A stretch of DNA of 64,000 nucleotides from NCBI GenBank assembly GCA_023382435.1, contig JAHDVS010000005.1, forward strand, positions 1 through 64,000. The letters are read 5' to 3'. Positions within the stretch are counted from its first letter, which is position 1. Each line of letters begins with the position of its first letter. The position numbers and the translations under genes were made by a program. The stretch is from Thermoleophilia bacterium. Lineage in GTDB: Bacteria > Actinomycetota > Thermoleophilia > Gaiellales > Gaiellaceae. Shown piece by piece: positions 44,469 through 52,526 of the stretch. The notes under the pieces were generated by a model. The model was not told where the DNA came from, did no database searches, and saw nothing but the letters and a program-made list of their open reading frames with translations.

Positions 44469-44473
44469 ACGGC

Positions 44474-45226
44474 CTACCCGCGCCCGCCGCGCGCCCGCGC
44501 GCGCCCGGCGGCGACCCGATGGGCGGTGTCCTCGATCGTGTCGTCCAGGGAGGTGAGGACGGGCGAAGTCCCGAGCGCGTGGGCGAGTGCCTGGCGCAGG
44601 AGCCAGTCGGCCAACCAGGGATTGCGCGGCAGTAGCGGGCCGTGGAGGTAGGTGCCGATCGCGCGTCCGATCCGGCAGCCCTCGAAGCCGTCCTCGCCGT
44701 TGTTGCCGAACCCGTGTACCACCTGCCCGAGCGGCTCTGCGCCCTCGTCGAGAAACGTGCGGCCCGCGTGGTTCTCGAACCCCGCGAGCGTCCGTTGCTC
44801 GCCCGGATCGAGCTCGCAACGAAGCAGGATGTCTCCGATCATGCGCCGCTCGCCCGCGACGGTGAAGTGGGGGAGAAGACCCACTCCCGGCAGCTCGCAG
44901 CCGTTGCGGTCACGGTAGAAGCGCCCGAGCAGCTGGTAGCCGCCGCAGACGGCGAGCAGCGCGGCCCCACCCGCCACCGCGTCGGCGAGCATCTCCCGCT
45001 TCCCGACCAGATCCCCGGCCACGAGCGCCTGCTCGCGGTCCTGGCCACCGCCGACGTAGACGAGGTTCGCGTCCTGCGGGATCGCATCACCGATGCCCAC
45101 GGGCACGTGGTCGAACCCGATCCCACGCCACGCCGCGCGGCGCTCCAGCACGGCGATGTTGCCGCGATCCGCGTAGATGTTCAGGGTCTCCGGATACAGA
45201 TGTGCGACTCGGATGCGCACCGGCAT
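44474..45226 (-). CDS. gatD: GatD-like lipid II glutamine amidotransferase subunit
   Basis: The 250-residue class I glutaminase is of the CobB/CobQ-like type. The GatD landmarks are NIYADRGNIAVLERR, YVGGGQDREQ, the nucleophile C94 in LLAVCGGYQLLG and the catalytic H195 in GTYLHGPLLPRNP. GatD supplies ammonia to MurT, which amidates the D-Glu of lipid II. The residues match the known GatD positions closely, yet no murT flanks it: a plus-strand gene lies on each side. The N-terminal start is ATG 45226. Confidence 0.85.
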   Translation of the reverse strand: MPVRIRVAHLYPETLNIYADRGNIAVLERRAAWRGIGFDHVPVGIGDAIPQDANLVYVGGGQDREQALVAGDLVGKREMLADAVAGGAALLAVCGGYQLLGRFYRDRNGCELPGVGLLPHFTVAGERRMIGDILLRCELDPGEQRTLAGFENHAGRTFLDEGAEPLGQVVHGFGNNGEDGFEGCRIGRAIGTYLHGPLLPRNPWLADWLLRQALAHALGTSPVLTSLDDTIEDTAHRVAAGRARARGGRG

Positions 45227-45240
45227 GGAACGATACCGGC

Positions 45241-46080
45241 GTGCCCGCTCCGCTCCGCTCCGCGGCGAACGAGCTGCGTGCCGTCCGTCGCGCGCTGCGG
45301 GGCCGGGCGCCCTCGCTGCGCGGGGCGCTTGCGCCGCCCGACGAGAGAGTCGTATTCGTCGTCGGGAGCCCCCGCTCCGGCACCACGTTCCTCGCCGGTG
45401 CGGTCGGAGGCTGCCCGGGCTTCGTGGACCTCGGCGAGGTGGCCACGCTCAAGGCCGCGATTCCCGGTCTTGTCCGAGCCGCCCCGACGGTGGCGGCACC
45501 GGCGATCCGGCGCTCGCTCGCGCGTACCCGGCGCCTGGCTCTCACCGGAGGCCTGCGGGCGGTCGAGCAGACACCGGAGGTCGGCTTCGTGGGCGCGGCC
45601 GCGGCGATCGCGTTCCCCGAGGCGCGGTTCCTGCACATCGTCCGTGACGGGCGCGACGTCGTCTGCTCGCTCGTCGAGCGCGGCTGGCTCAGCGCGAGCC
45701 GCACCGGCAGGGACGACGCCGGTCTCCCGTACGGTGCCGCAGCGCGCTTCTGGGTCGAGGCCGAGCGTCGGGCCGAGTTCGAGCGAGCGAGCGAGGTGCG
45801 TCGCGCGGCGTGGGCGTGGCGGTGCTACGTCGAGGCGGCCCGCTCGATGGGCCAGCTCGCGCTCGAGATCCGCTACGAGCGTCTCGCCGCCGATCACCGC
45901 GGCGTCGCCCAGGAGGTGGGCGCGTTTCTCGACGCGCCGGTCGATCCGCTCGACCGGGCGCTCCGGGCCGTACGCGACACGTCGATCGGCCGGTATCGCA
46001 GCGAGCTCTCGGCGGCTCAGCTCGCGGACGTGGAGGAGGAGACCGGCGCCCTGCTGGATGCCCTCGGCTACTTGCAGTAA
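45241..46080 (+). CDS. PAPS-dependent sulfotransferase-like protein
   Basis: The 279-residue protein has the 5'-phosphosulfate loop VVFVVGSPRSGTTFLAGAVG (~38-57) and the 3'-phosphate motif FLHIVRDGRDVVCSLVERGW, both hallmarks of the Sulfotransfer_3 family. It also has LEIRYERLAADHRGVAQEVG near the end. The acceptor (lipid, glycan or small molecule) is unknown, and no sulfate-activation genes are in the window. The start is GTG 45241, divergent from gatD by only 14 bases. Confidence 0.8.
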   Translation: MPAPLRSAANELRAVRRALRGRAPSLRGALAPPDERVVFVVGSPRSGTTFLAGAVGGCPGFVDLGEVATLKAAIPGLVRAAPTVAAPAIRRSLARTRRLALTGGLRAVEQTPEVGFVGAAAAIAFPEARFLHIVRDGRDVVCSLVERGWLSASRTGRDDAGLPYGAAARFWVEAERRAEFERASEVRRAAWAWRCYVEAARSMGQLALEIRYERLAADHRGVAQEVGAFLDAPVDPLDRALRAVRDTSIGRYRSELSAAQLADVEEETGALLDALGYLQ

Positions 46081-46113
46081 AGACAGGATGATCTATCCTT
46101 GTTGGTAGCAGGG

Positions 46114-46800
46114 ATGAAACGCAAGCAGCCCCAGGCGCTCGCACGGATCGACGAGGAAGCGCTCGCCGCATTCCGGGCGGGCCTGCGCCGGCGCTACACC
46201 GACCGCCAGATCCTGGCCGAGCTCCAGGCGTGCGCCCGGAGGCTCGGGCGTTCCCCCACGATGCGGGAGTTCGACGCCGATCCCGCCAGCGCGATTCACT
46301 CCCAGACGGTCGTGGACCGGTTCGGAAGCTGGAACGCCGCCAAGCGCGAGGCAGGCCTCGTCCCGCGGCGGTTCACCACCCGAGACGACCTGCTGCGCCT
46401 CCTGCGCGAGCTGGGCGATGAGCTCGGGCGTACCCCGACATCCCGCGATCTCGAGGCGCGACGCGGCGGGATGCCGTCGAAGTCGTTGTACTGGCACACG
46501 TTCGGCTCGCTCACGGCTGCGCTCAGAGAGGCTGGTTTCGACGTTCCCGTCGGGGAGGAGCGGCTGGAGCGCGCTGTCGAGCAGGGCACCCGAATCGCTC
46601 TCGCGCTGGGACGGCTGCCGCGCTTCGGCGACTGGGCCCGGGCGCGTGCGGACGACCCCTCGCTCCTGACCGAGTGGCAGGTGTACCGCGCCCTGAACGG
46701 CGGGCGCGGCTCCTGGTCTGCGCTCCAGTACCTGATCCGCGAGCGCCTGGTCGCGCTCGGCGCCCGCGTCGAGGACGACGGGGCCGTCAGCGGCCCCTGA
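46114..46800 (+). CDS. Homing-endonuclease-associated-repeat (HNH_repeat) protein
   Basis: The 228-residue protein consists of three tandem ~60-residue helical repeats, each with an R-x-P-T motif and a FGSWNAAKREAGL-type end: VVDRFGSWNAAKREAGL, LYWHTFGSLTAALREAGF and a divergent GRGSWSALQYLIRERL. This repeat (PF18780) accompanies HNH homing nucleases and is thought to bind DNA, but no nuclease domain is present. ATG 46114 follows GCAGGG; TATCCT at 46094-46099 may be its -10 box. A transcriptional or nucleoid role is inference. Confidence 0.75.
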   Translation: MKRKQPQALARIDEEALAAFRAGLRRRYTDRQILAELQACARRLGRSPTMREFDADPASAIHSQTVVDRFGSWNAAKREAGLVPRRFTTRDDLLRLLRELGDELGRTPTSRDLEARRGGMPSKSLYWHTFGSLTAALREAGFDVPVGEERLERAVEQGTRIALALGRLPRFGDWARARADDPSLLTEWQVYRALNGGRGSWSALQYLIRERLVALGARVEDDGAVSGP

Positions 46801-46842
46801 GCGCCTCTCAAGCACCATCCCCGGCCTGCCGATGATGCAACC

Positions 46843-47808
46843 GTGGCACATCGCCCGCTTCTCGACCCGAGCGACGCCGGTGCGGACGAGCCGGAGCCGC
46901 GCCTTGCGCTCGTCGCCGGCGGGGCAGAGGTCGCGAGCGACGACGACGACGAGAGCGCGACCGCCGAGCCCGCCGGGGCCGGCGAAACGCAGGATCCGCT
47001 CAAGCTGTACGTGCGCCAGATCGGAGACGGTCCGCTCCTGACAGCGGCCGAGGAGCGGGAGCTCGCGCGCCGCAAGGACGAGGGCGACGAGGACGCGAAG
47101 CGCCGCCTGATCGAGTCGAACCTGCGCCTCGTGATGTCGATCGCGCGCCCCTACATGAACTCGGGCGTGCCCCTGCTCGACCTGATCCAGGAGGGAAACC
47201 TCGGGCTGATCCGCGCGGTCGAGAAGTTCGACTACCGTCGGGGCTTCAAGGTCTCCACGTACGCGACCTGGTGGATCCGCCAGGCGGTCGCCCGCGCGAT
47301 CGCCGATCAGGGTCGGACGATCCGCCTTCCGATCCATGTCGTCGACCAGATGCGCAGGGCGCAGAAGGCGCGCCGCGTGCTCGCCCAGACGCTCGTGCGC
47401 GATCCGACGCCCGAGGAGATCGCGGCGCGGGCCGGCCTCGAGCCGGAGCGCGTGACGCAACTGCTCGAGCTGATCGAGCAGCCCGTCAGCCTCGAGACCC
47501 CGGTCGGTGACGGCGACTCGATGTACGCCGACCTGATCGAGGATCGCAACGCTCCGCTGCCCGAGGCCGTCACCGCCGAGCATCTGCGCGAGGAGGAGGT
47601 CAAGGAGGCGCTCGGCACGCTCAGCGACCGCATGCGCCAGGTCGTCGAGCTCCGATACGGGCTCGCGGGGGACAAGCCCCGCTCGCTCGAGGAGGTCGGC
47701 AGGGTCCTGGGGGTCACGCGCGAGCGCGTGCGCCAGCTCGAGGCGAGCGCGTTTCGCGAGCTCCAGCATGAAGCGCCCGGGTTGAAGCTGTACCTGAGAG
47801 CGGAGTGA
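46843..47808 (+). CDS. RpoD-family sigma factor (secondary, lacking region 1.1)
   Basis: The 321-residue sigma-70 protein has an acidic variable head (1-~50), region 1.2 ([20 protein letters not shown]), region 2 with [20 protein letters not shown] and [20 protein letters not shown], region 3, and region 4 ([20 protein letters not shown]). It lacks the sigma-1.1 helical domain seen in its neighbour. It resembles group 2 or HrdB-like paralogues. The start is GTG 46843, with a GATGAT box about 7 bases upstream. It is convergent with the second sigma gene, with 18 bases between stops. Confidence 0.9.
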   Translation: MAHRPLLDPSDAGADEPEPRLALVAGGAEVASDDDDESATAEPAGAGETQDPLKLYVRQIGDGPLLTAAEERELARRKDEGDEDAKRRLIESNLRLVMSIARPYMNSGVPLLDLIQEGNLGLIRAVEKFDYRRGFKVSTYATWWIRQAVARAIADQGRTIRLPIHVVDQMRRAQKARRVLAQTLVRDPTPEEIAARAGLEPERVTQLLELIEQPVSLETPVGDGDSMYADLIEDRNAPLPEAVTAEHLREEEVKEALGTLSDRMRQVVELRYGLAGDKPRSLEEVGRVLGVTRERVRQLEASAFRELQHEAPGLKLYLRAE

Positions 47809-47826
47809 GATCGGCCGCCGGCCCGG

Positions 47827-48909
47827 TCAGGCCGTCGCGACGCCGTCGATCTCGCGCAGCGACGCGAGCCTGTTCAGCGACTCCACCTCGATCTGCCTCA
47901 CACGCTCGCGGGTCATGCCGAGCCGCTTGCCGATCTGCTCGAGCGTGTGAGGCTCGTAGCCGCGTAGGCCGTAGCGGAACTCGAGCACGCGGCGGTCTCG
48001 TGCGGGCAGCGCCTCCAGGGCCCGCTCGAGCGCCTCGTTGCGCAACCGACGCTCCGCCTCCTCCTCGGGCAGGGGCCCGTTGCCGGGCACGAGGTCACCG
48101 AAGACGGCGTCCTCGTCCTCACCGATCGGTTGATCGAGGCTCGTCGACGTTCGCGCAGCCGCCCTCACCTCGATTGCCTGCTGGAGCGGCAAGCCGGCCT
48201 CCTCGGCGATCTCCGCGAGCGTCGGCTCGCGGGCGAGCTGCATCCAGAGACGCCGCTCGGCCTGGTGCATCTTCTGCATCCGCTCGACGACGTGGACGGG
48301 CATGCGGATCGTCCGCGCCTTGTCGGCGACGGCTCGCTGGACGGCCTGGCGGATCCACCAGGTCGCGTACGTCGAGAACTTCAGGCCGCGCTGCCATTCG
48401 AACTTCTCGACCGCCCTGATCAGGCCGAACATGCCCTCCTGGATCAGGTCGAGGAACGGCAGGCCCTGATTGCGGTAGTTCTTCGCGATCGAGACGACCA
48501 GACGGAGATTCGACTCGATCATCCGCTGCTTGGCCGCGAGGTCGCCGCGCTCGATCCGCTTGGCCAGGTCGACCTCGTCCGCGGCGGTGAGGAGAGGATG
48601 ACGGCCGATCTCCCGCAGAAACAGCTGGAGTGCGTCCGTCGTCGTCTCCACGCCGGCCTCGAACGAGTCCTGCGCCTTCGAGGGCGTCGTCGCCTCCACC
48701 GGCTCGGCGGTCTCGCGCCGGTCGACGACCTCGATGCCTCGATCCTCGAGCTCCCGCAGCAGCGCCTCGATGTCCTGCACGTCGAACTCGACGTGCTCGA
48801 GCGCCTCCAGGAGCTCGGTCCGATCGACCACGCCGGTCGCCTCCGCGGCCTCGAGCAGCAGGTGAAGCTCCTCGGTCTGCGGGAACTGGATCGTTGTCTC
48901 TTCGGCCAT
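47827..48909 (-). CDS. rpoD: Principal RNA polymerase sigma factor RpoD/SigA
   Basis: The 360-residue protein has an N-terminal region 1.1-like domain ([40 protein letters not shown]), region 1.2 ([20 protein letters not shown]), region 2 ([40 protein letters not shown]), region 3 and region 4 ([20 protein letters not shown]). Region 1.1 and the match to primary-sigma signatures make it the likely housekeeping factor. ATG 48909 is preferred to GTG 48927; AGAGAA precedes it. Confidence 0.92.
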   Translation of the reverse strand: MAEETTIQFPQTEELHLLLEAAEATGVVDRTELLEALEHVEFDVQDIEALLRELEDRGIEVVDRRETAEPVEATTPSKAQDSFEAGVETTTDALQLFLREIGRHPLLTAADEVDLAKRIERGDLAAKQRMIESNLRLVVSIAKNYRNQGLPFLDLIQEGMFGLIRAVEKFEWQRGLKFSTYATWWIRQAVQRAVADKARTIRMPVHVVERMQKMHQAERRLWMQLAREPTLAEIAEEAGLPLQQAIEVRAAARTSTSLDQPIGEDEDAVFGDLVPGNGPLPEEEAERRLRNEALERALEALPARDRRVLEFRYGLRGYEPHTLEQIGKRLGMTRERVRQIEVESLNRLASLREIDGVATA

Positions 48910-49108
48910 GGGTTCTCTTTCTCTCACATCGACATGGCAGCGCGCAAGCCACCGGGGCGGCGCGATGTGCGCCGCGGGCCCCGGACTCGACCGCCACTCA
49001 CCTTAGCAGGGGCCACCGCGCTTGAACACCCCGCGATCGAGCCGCCACCGACCCGGCGGATCGCGTAGGCTGGGGCCCCTGCCCATGCCCGGCTCTCCCT
49101 CGACTCCC

Positions 49109-49136
49109 ACGCACGATAACCCGCGTTATGTCAAGC
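49109..49136 (+). other. dif: dif-like XerCD recombination site
   Basis: A 28-base site of XerCD layout lies here: left arm ACGCACGATAA (49109-49119), 6-base centre CCCGCG (49120-49125), right arm TTATGTCAAGC (49126-49136). The right arm fits the XerD half of actinobacterial dif sites as I know them (TTATGTCAAGT), and GATAA/TTATG give the inner partial symmetry. It is intergenic, and the main gene direction flips around it. XerC/XerD are not in the window; the partner FtsK is at 27455. Confidence 0.7.
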
Positions 49137-49196
49137 TGGGCCGCATGCGGACCCGCTCGGCCTCTGCCCCCCGGATCGCATCACGTCCCGGGGCTG

Positions 49197-49222
49197 TTCT
49201 CCACAGGCTGATCTTGTCCACA
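49197..49222 (+). promoter_or_regulatory. Pair of DnaA-box-like sequences
   Basis: TTCTCCACA (49197-49205) and TTGTCCACA (49214-49222) are same-strand, 17 bases apart. The second equals the high-GC actinobacterial DnaA box. They lie just upstream of a -35-like TTGCCA (about 49228-49233) and -10-like TACCGT (49251-49256) with 17-base spacing that would serve the gene at 49266. The remaining 48928-49195 region holds the dif-like site and otherwise nothing I can support. Confidence 0.5.
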
Positions 49223-49265
49223 ACCTCTTGCCAAACGGACGCCGAGCGCGTACCGTGCGTAGTTC

Positions 49266-50462
49266 GTGTCTGACGATCCGCCTGTCTATCCCGGTCGGAT
49301 CGATCCGGGTGAGCGCTTCCGCGACCGGCGTCGCCGCGCGAGGCGCCGCAGAGGGCTACGGCGCCTCGCCGTGGTCGTCCTCGTGCTCGGCGGCACCGTC
49401 GCCCTCGTCCTGAATGCCCGGCTCATCTCGGGTGACGACGAGACCCCGCCGCAGCCGGCGGCGACGAGCTCCTCCGCCACGGCGGAGACGGCCATGTCCG
49501 CATCCGAGCCCAGCCGGCTGCCCGCCGAGATCCGCGGCGTCCACGTGACGATGCCGCTCATGACGATCGACGGCAAGCTGGATGAGTACCTCGCGCTGGC
49601 AGACGAGGGCATGACCGCGATCCAGCTCGATGTCAAGGACGAGAACGGCGAGATCGGCCTCAGCTCCCCGAACGTGCCGCTTGCCCGCAAGGTCGGCGCG
49701 GTCCAGGGCTACTACAACGGCAGCGCGGTCGCCCGCCAGGTGCACGGCGCCGGCCTCTACCTGATCGGTCGCATCGTCGTGTTCGAGGACCCGCGGCTCG
49801 CAGCCGGGAGCCCGGAGCTCGCGATTCAGAGCCGCGACGGCGGGATCTGGAACAGCCAGGGGCTCGGCTGGGCGAACCCCTACGACGAGCGCGTCTGGGA
49901 GTACAACGTCGATATCGCCGTCGCTGCGGCACGCGCTGGCTTCGACGAGATCATGTTCGACTACATGCGCTTCCCGAGCGACGGCGATCTCGCCGACATC
50001 GTCTATCCGGTGCGGACGAACGAGCCCAAGTGGCGGGTGATCGCGAGCTTCGCCGAGTACGCCCGGGAGCGTCTCGAGCCGCTCGGCGTGCGCGTCTCTG
50101 CGGCCGTGTTCGGCCTCGCCGCGACGCGTGACCTCGGCATCGGTCAGCGACCGCGCGCGCTCGCGAAACACCTCGATACGATTTACCCGATGGTCTATCC
50201 CTCCCACTACGGCTCGGGCGAGTACAACCTCGCCGACCCCTCGAGCCAGCCGGGCGTCACCGTCAGCTACTCCCTCCTCGACTTCAAGCGCGAGTTGGAC
50301 GGCACGACGACGAGGATCGTTCCGTGGCTCCAGGATTTCTACGGCTACACGCTCGAGCAGGTGGCGCTCCAGGTGGATGCGGCTCGCAGGGCACGCACCG
50401 CGGGTTACCTGCTCTGGAACCCCAACAGCGTGTATACAGCCGGCGCGCTCGCGCCCCGGTAG
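49266..50462 (+). CDS. Membrane-anchored putative glycoside hydrolase (DUF4015)
   Basis: The 398-residue protein has an arginine-rich cytoplasmic head, one membrane helix (LAVVVLVLGGTVALVLNARL, ~33-52), a Ser/Thr linker and a DUF4015 TIM-barrel domain from ~88 (IRGVHVTMPLMTIDGKLDEY, AIQLDVKDENGEIGL, FDEIMFDYMRFPSDG, YPMVYPSHYGSGEY). DUF4015 is annotated as a putative glycosidase; the conserved acidic residues in LDVKDENG and FDYMRFP are candidates for catalysis. The substrate is probably a wall or surface glycan, by inference. The start is GTG 49266. Confidence 0.82.
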   Translation: MSDDPPVYPGRIDPGERFRDRRRRARRRRGLRRLAVVVLVLGGTVALVLNARLISGDDETPPQPAATSSSATAETAMSASEPSRLPAEIRGVHVTMPLMTIDGKLDEYLALADEGMTAIQLDVKDENGEIGLSSPNVPLARKVGAVQGYYNGSAVARQVHGAGLYLIGRIVVFEDPRLAAGSPELAIQSRDGGIWNSQGLGWANPYDERVWEYNVDIAVAAARAGFDEIMFDYMRFPSDGDLADIVYPVRTNEPKWRVIASFAEYARERLEPLGVRVSAAVFGLAATRDLGIGQRPRALAKHLDTIYPMVYPSHYGSGEYNLADPSSQPGVTVSYSLLDFKRELDGTTTRIVPWLQDFYGYTLEQVALQVDAARRARTAGYLLWNPNSVYTAGALAPR

Positions 50463-50477
50463 TCGCGCATTCCTCCC

Positions 50478-50520
50478 CACATTTCCACAGAACTAAGGCT
50501 GTGATGTGGAAATAGATGTG
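50478..50520. repeat. AT-rich inverted repeat downstream of the DUF4015 gene
   Basis: ATTTCCACA (50481-50489) and TGTGGAAAT (50505-50513) form a perfect 9-bp inverted repeat, with CAC/GTG extension after a bulge. Each arm resembles a DnaA box (7 of 9). The stretch to about 50560 (AGTAACTTTTTGGTCGCAATT) is strikingly AT-rich for this genome. The rest of the gap, 50561-50753, holds no gene I can support. Confidence 0.5.
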
Positions 50521-50753
50521 AGTAACTTTTTGGTCGCAATTTGCGGGATTTCGCGTGCGCGCTGGCTTGCATCGCGTTCGTTGATCCCCTAGCGTACGGA
50601 CTGCGCCGAGCACGGGGCGCGAGTAGGTCGAAGCTTCACCGGGCAGCAGTACGCGGCAGCGGAATTCTGGCCGGTGAGGTAGACGAAAGCGCACCCGGCT
50701 CGGCGAACTTGTGGACCCGAACGGTTCACCGGGACAGCTCTCGGCGGGTGCGC

Positions 50754-50759
50754 TAAGCT
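50754..50759 (+). promoter_or_regulatory. -10-like hexamer of a leaderless promoter (small membrane protein)
   Basis: TAAGCT ends 8 bases before ATG 50767, the same arrangement as at infB. Confidence 0.45.
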
Positions 50760-50766
50760 CCGCGCC

Positions 50767-50979
50767 ATGCCTCATCCCCCCCGTCTTCCCGCTCTCGGTG
50801 CCGGGCTCGTGTCGTTCCTCTGGGCGGTCGCCCTGGGCGGCTTCGTCTTCATCGGGATGCTCTCGATCGCGATCTCGCTGGCGACCTCCCTGATCGTCGC
50901 GATCGCCTGCGGCTTCGTGATCTACTTCGCGAACATGCTCTTCGGCGCCGACGCGCCCGCCCGTCGGGCTCGACGGTAG
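50767..50979 (+). CDS. Small membrane protein, 70 residues
   Basis: The protein consists of a short proline-rich start, two hydrophobic helices (VSFLWAVALGGFVFIGMLSI and ATSLIVAIACGFVIYFANML) and a basic end (APARRARR). It has no recognised family. A clean -10 box directly upstream and normal composition support a real gene. It stands alone on the plus strand between the DUF4015 gene and the minus-strand block. Confidence 0.6.
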   Translation: MPHPPRLPALGAGLVSFLWAVALGGFVFIGMLSIAISLATSLIVAIACGFVIYFANMLFGADAPARRARR

Positions 50980-50980
50980 C

Positions 50981-51193
50981 TCAGCGGCCGTCACGCTGGT
51001 GCTGCCGGAGGCCGTGGTCTCCGGTCAGAGCGCGCAGCAGGATCCTCGCGAGATCGGGGCCGACCGCCGTCTCGAGACGCGCCACCGCCCCGCCGCCGTC
51101 GCGAGTGAAGAGCAGGTCGATCCGCGCGCAGTGGTCGAGCAGCAGCCCGCTGCCGCACCCGCGCATCACGGGGGGTCTCAGCGCGTCGTTCAT
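50981..51193 (-). CDS. Hypothetical protein, 70 residues
   Basis: The frame from ATG 51193 encodes a cysteine-containing head (RGCGSGLLLDHCARI) and an amphipathic tail (LETAVGPDLARILLRALTGD). GGAG lies about 8 bases before the ATG. It is unrecognised and short, and could be spurious, but it fills an otherwise empty gap and ends one base from its convergent neighbour. Confidence 0.4.
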   Translation of the reverse strand: MNDALRPPVMRGCGSGLLLDHCARIDLLFTRDGGGAVARLETAVGPDLARILLRALTGDHGLRQHQRDGR

Positions 51194-51297
51194 CGCCGCA
51201 TCTCCGCAATCATCGACGAGACCGGGCAGCGGGCACGATCCCTGGCGCGAGTGACGGGAGGCTCAGCGGCTCCGGCCGACGAGCGGCCGTGGCGGCG

Positions 51298-51819
51298 TCA
51301 GTCGTACGTGACGGCGGAGAAGACGTCGTACCCGGCGAGTTTCGAGCGGCCCTCGAGGAACGCCAGCTCGACGAGGAAGGCGACGCCGACGACGACACCG
51401 CCCAGGCGCTCGGCAAGGTCGACCTTCGCCTTCGCGGTGCCTCCCGTGGCAAGCAGGTCATCGTGGACGAGGACGCGCGTCCCGGGCGAGATCGCGTCGT
51501 CGTGCAACTCGAGCGTGTCGGCGCCGTACTCGAGCGCGTACCCCGCCGAGACCGTGCTCCACGGCAGCTTCCCGGGCTTGCGGGCCGCGACGAAGCCGAT
51601 GCCCAACCGGTAGGCGAGCGCCCCGCCGAGGATGAAGCCGCGCGCTTCCGCGCCGAGCACGACATCGGGTCGGCGCGGCTCGGCGAACTGGGCGAGCCGC
51701 TCCACGGCCTCGTGGAGCGCCTCAGGGTCGGCGAGGAGCGGCATCACGTCCTTGAACACGATCCCGGGCCGCGGGAAGTCCGGGATCTCCCGGATTCGCT
51801 CTCTGAGATCGACCGTCAC
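51298..51819 (-). CDS. apt: Adenine phosphoribosyltransferase
   Basis: Apt salvages adenine to AMP using PRPP. The 173-residue protein has IREIPDFPRPGIVFKDVMPL, VLGAEARGFILGGALAYRLG and the PRPP loop VLVHDDLLATGGTAKA. The start is GTG 51819, overlapping the upstream MerR-type gene by 4 bases, so it is the last gene of the rsiG-like/garA-like/ftsR-like operon. Its purine role has no clear link to those regulators. Confidence 0.92.
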   Translation of the reverse strand: MTVDLRERIREIPDFPRPGIVFKDVMPLLADPEALHEAVERLAQFAEPRRPDVVLGAEARGFILGGALAYRLGIGFVAARKPGKLPWSTVSAGYALEYGADTLELHDDAISPGTRVLVHDDLLATGGTAKAKVDLAERLGGVVVGVAFLVELAFLEGRSKLAGYDVFSAVTYD

Positions 51820-52523
51820 GGGCGCGCCAGGGAGCGAACCGCGCGCCAGAACAGGAGCTGGGACAGCTCGAGCGAAAGACCCGCGAGCGTCTCCAGATCG
51901 TCGAGACCGGCCTGGCGGCGCTCCGGGTTGCGGGAGCGAAGCGCCGGAGCGACGACGTTCGTGAGGTCGGCGACGGCGTTGTCGGCGCCCCGACGCAGCT
52001 TCTGCAGGTTCCGTGGAGCGATCCCGTACCGGGCGAGCCGCGCGCATGCCGCCGCGATGTCCGCGTCGGTCTCCGGGTAGAGCCGGCCGCCGCTCACGTG
52101 TCGCTCGGGCTCGATCAGGTCGAACGCCTCGAGCTCGTCGACGAAGCCTGGCTCAACGCCCGCACGTTCGCACAGCTCTTCGAGCCCGACCAGGGGCACC
52201 TCGAGCCGGGAGCGGATCCCCGTGCGCGGGATCCCCTTCTTGCGCGCGCGCTTGCCGCGTCCCGGCGCCGTCAGCTCGTCGCGGATCACCCGCAAGGGCA
52301 GGAACTCGTCTCGCTGCATGCGGAGGATCGCACGGAGCTGCTCGACGTCGGCCTCCGCGAAGAGTCGGTAGCCACCCCGCGTCCGTCGCGGCGTGAGCAG
52401 CCCCTGATCCTCCAGGTAGCGGATCTTCGAGATCGAGATCTCCGGGAACTCCTCGCTGAGCCGGCGGCAGACTGCGCCGATCGTCAGCGGCCGCTCCTCC
52501 TTGGTGACGGAAGCGCTCGCCAT
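51816..52523 (-). CDS. ftsR: MerR-family regulator, FtsR-like (Rv1828 type)
   Basis: The 235-residue protein has an N-terminal MerR HTH (LTIGAVCRRLSEEFPEISIS, KIRYLEDQGLLTPRRTRGGY, RLFAEADVEQLRAILRMQRD) and a long helical C-terminal region with FDLIEPERHVSGGRLYPETD, typical of the actinobacterial Rv1828/FtsR group. FtsR in Corynebacterium activates ftsZ. Its adjacency to an FHA protein mirrors the garA-Rv1828 pair in mycobacteria and supports the call. No effector-binding cysteines are evident. Confidence 0.8.
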   Translation of the reverse strand: MASASVTKEERPLTIGAVCRRLSEEFPEISISKIRYLEDQGLLTPRRTRGGYRLFAEADVEQLRAILRMQRDEFLPLRVIRDELTAPGRGKRARKKGIPRTGIRSRLEVPLVGLEELCERAGVEPGFVDELEAFDLIEPERHVSGGRLYPETDADIAAACARLARYGIAPRNLQKLRRGADNAVADLTNVVAPALRSRNPERRQAGLDDLETLAGLSLELSQLLFWRAVRSLARP

Positions 52524-52526
52524 CGC

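Noticed and set aside
47271-47510. GGATCC in the sigma gene as a second copy of the element end
   Set aside because: Only a few bases around GGATCC agree and it encodes the conserved sigma WWIRQ motif.
49000-50760. Chromosomal origin (oriC) because of DnaA-like boxes and AT-rich DNA
   Set aside because: No dnaA, dnaN or rpmH nearby, few boxes, and genes converge on the region instead of diverging; the dif-like site points to the terminus.
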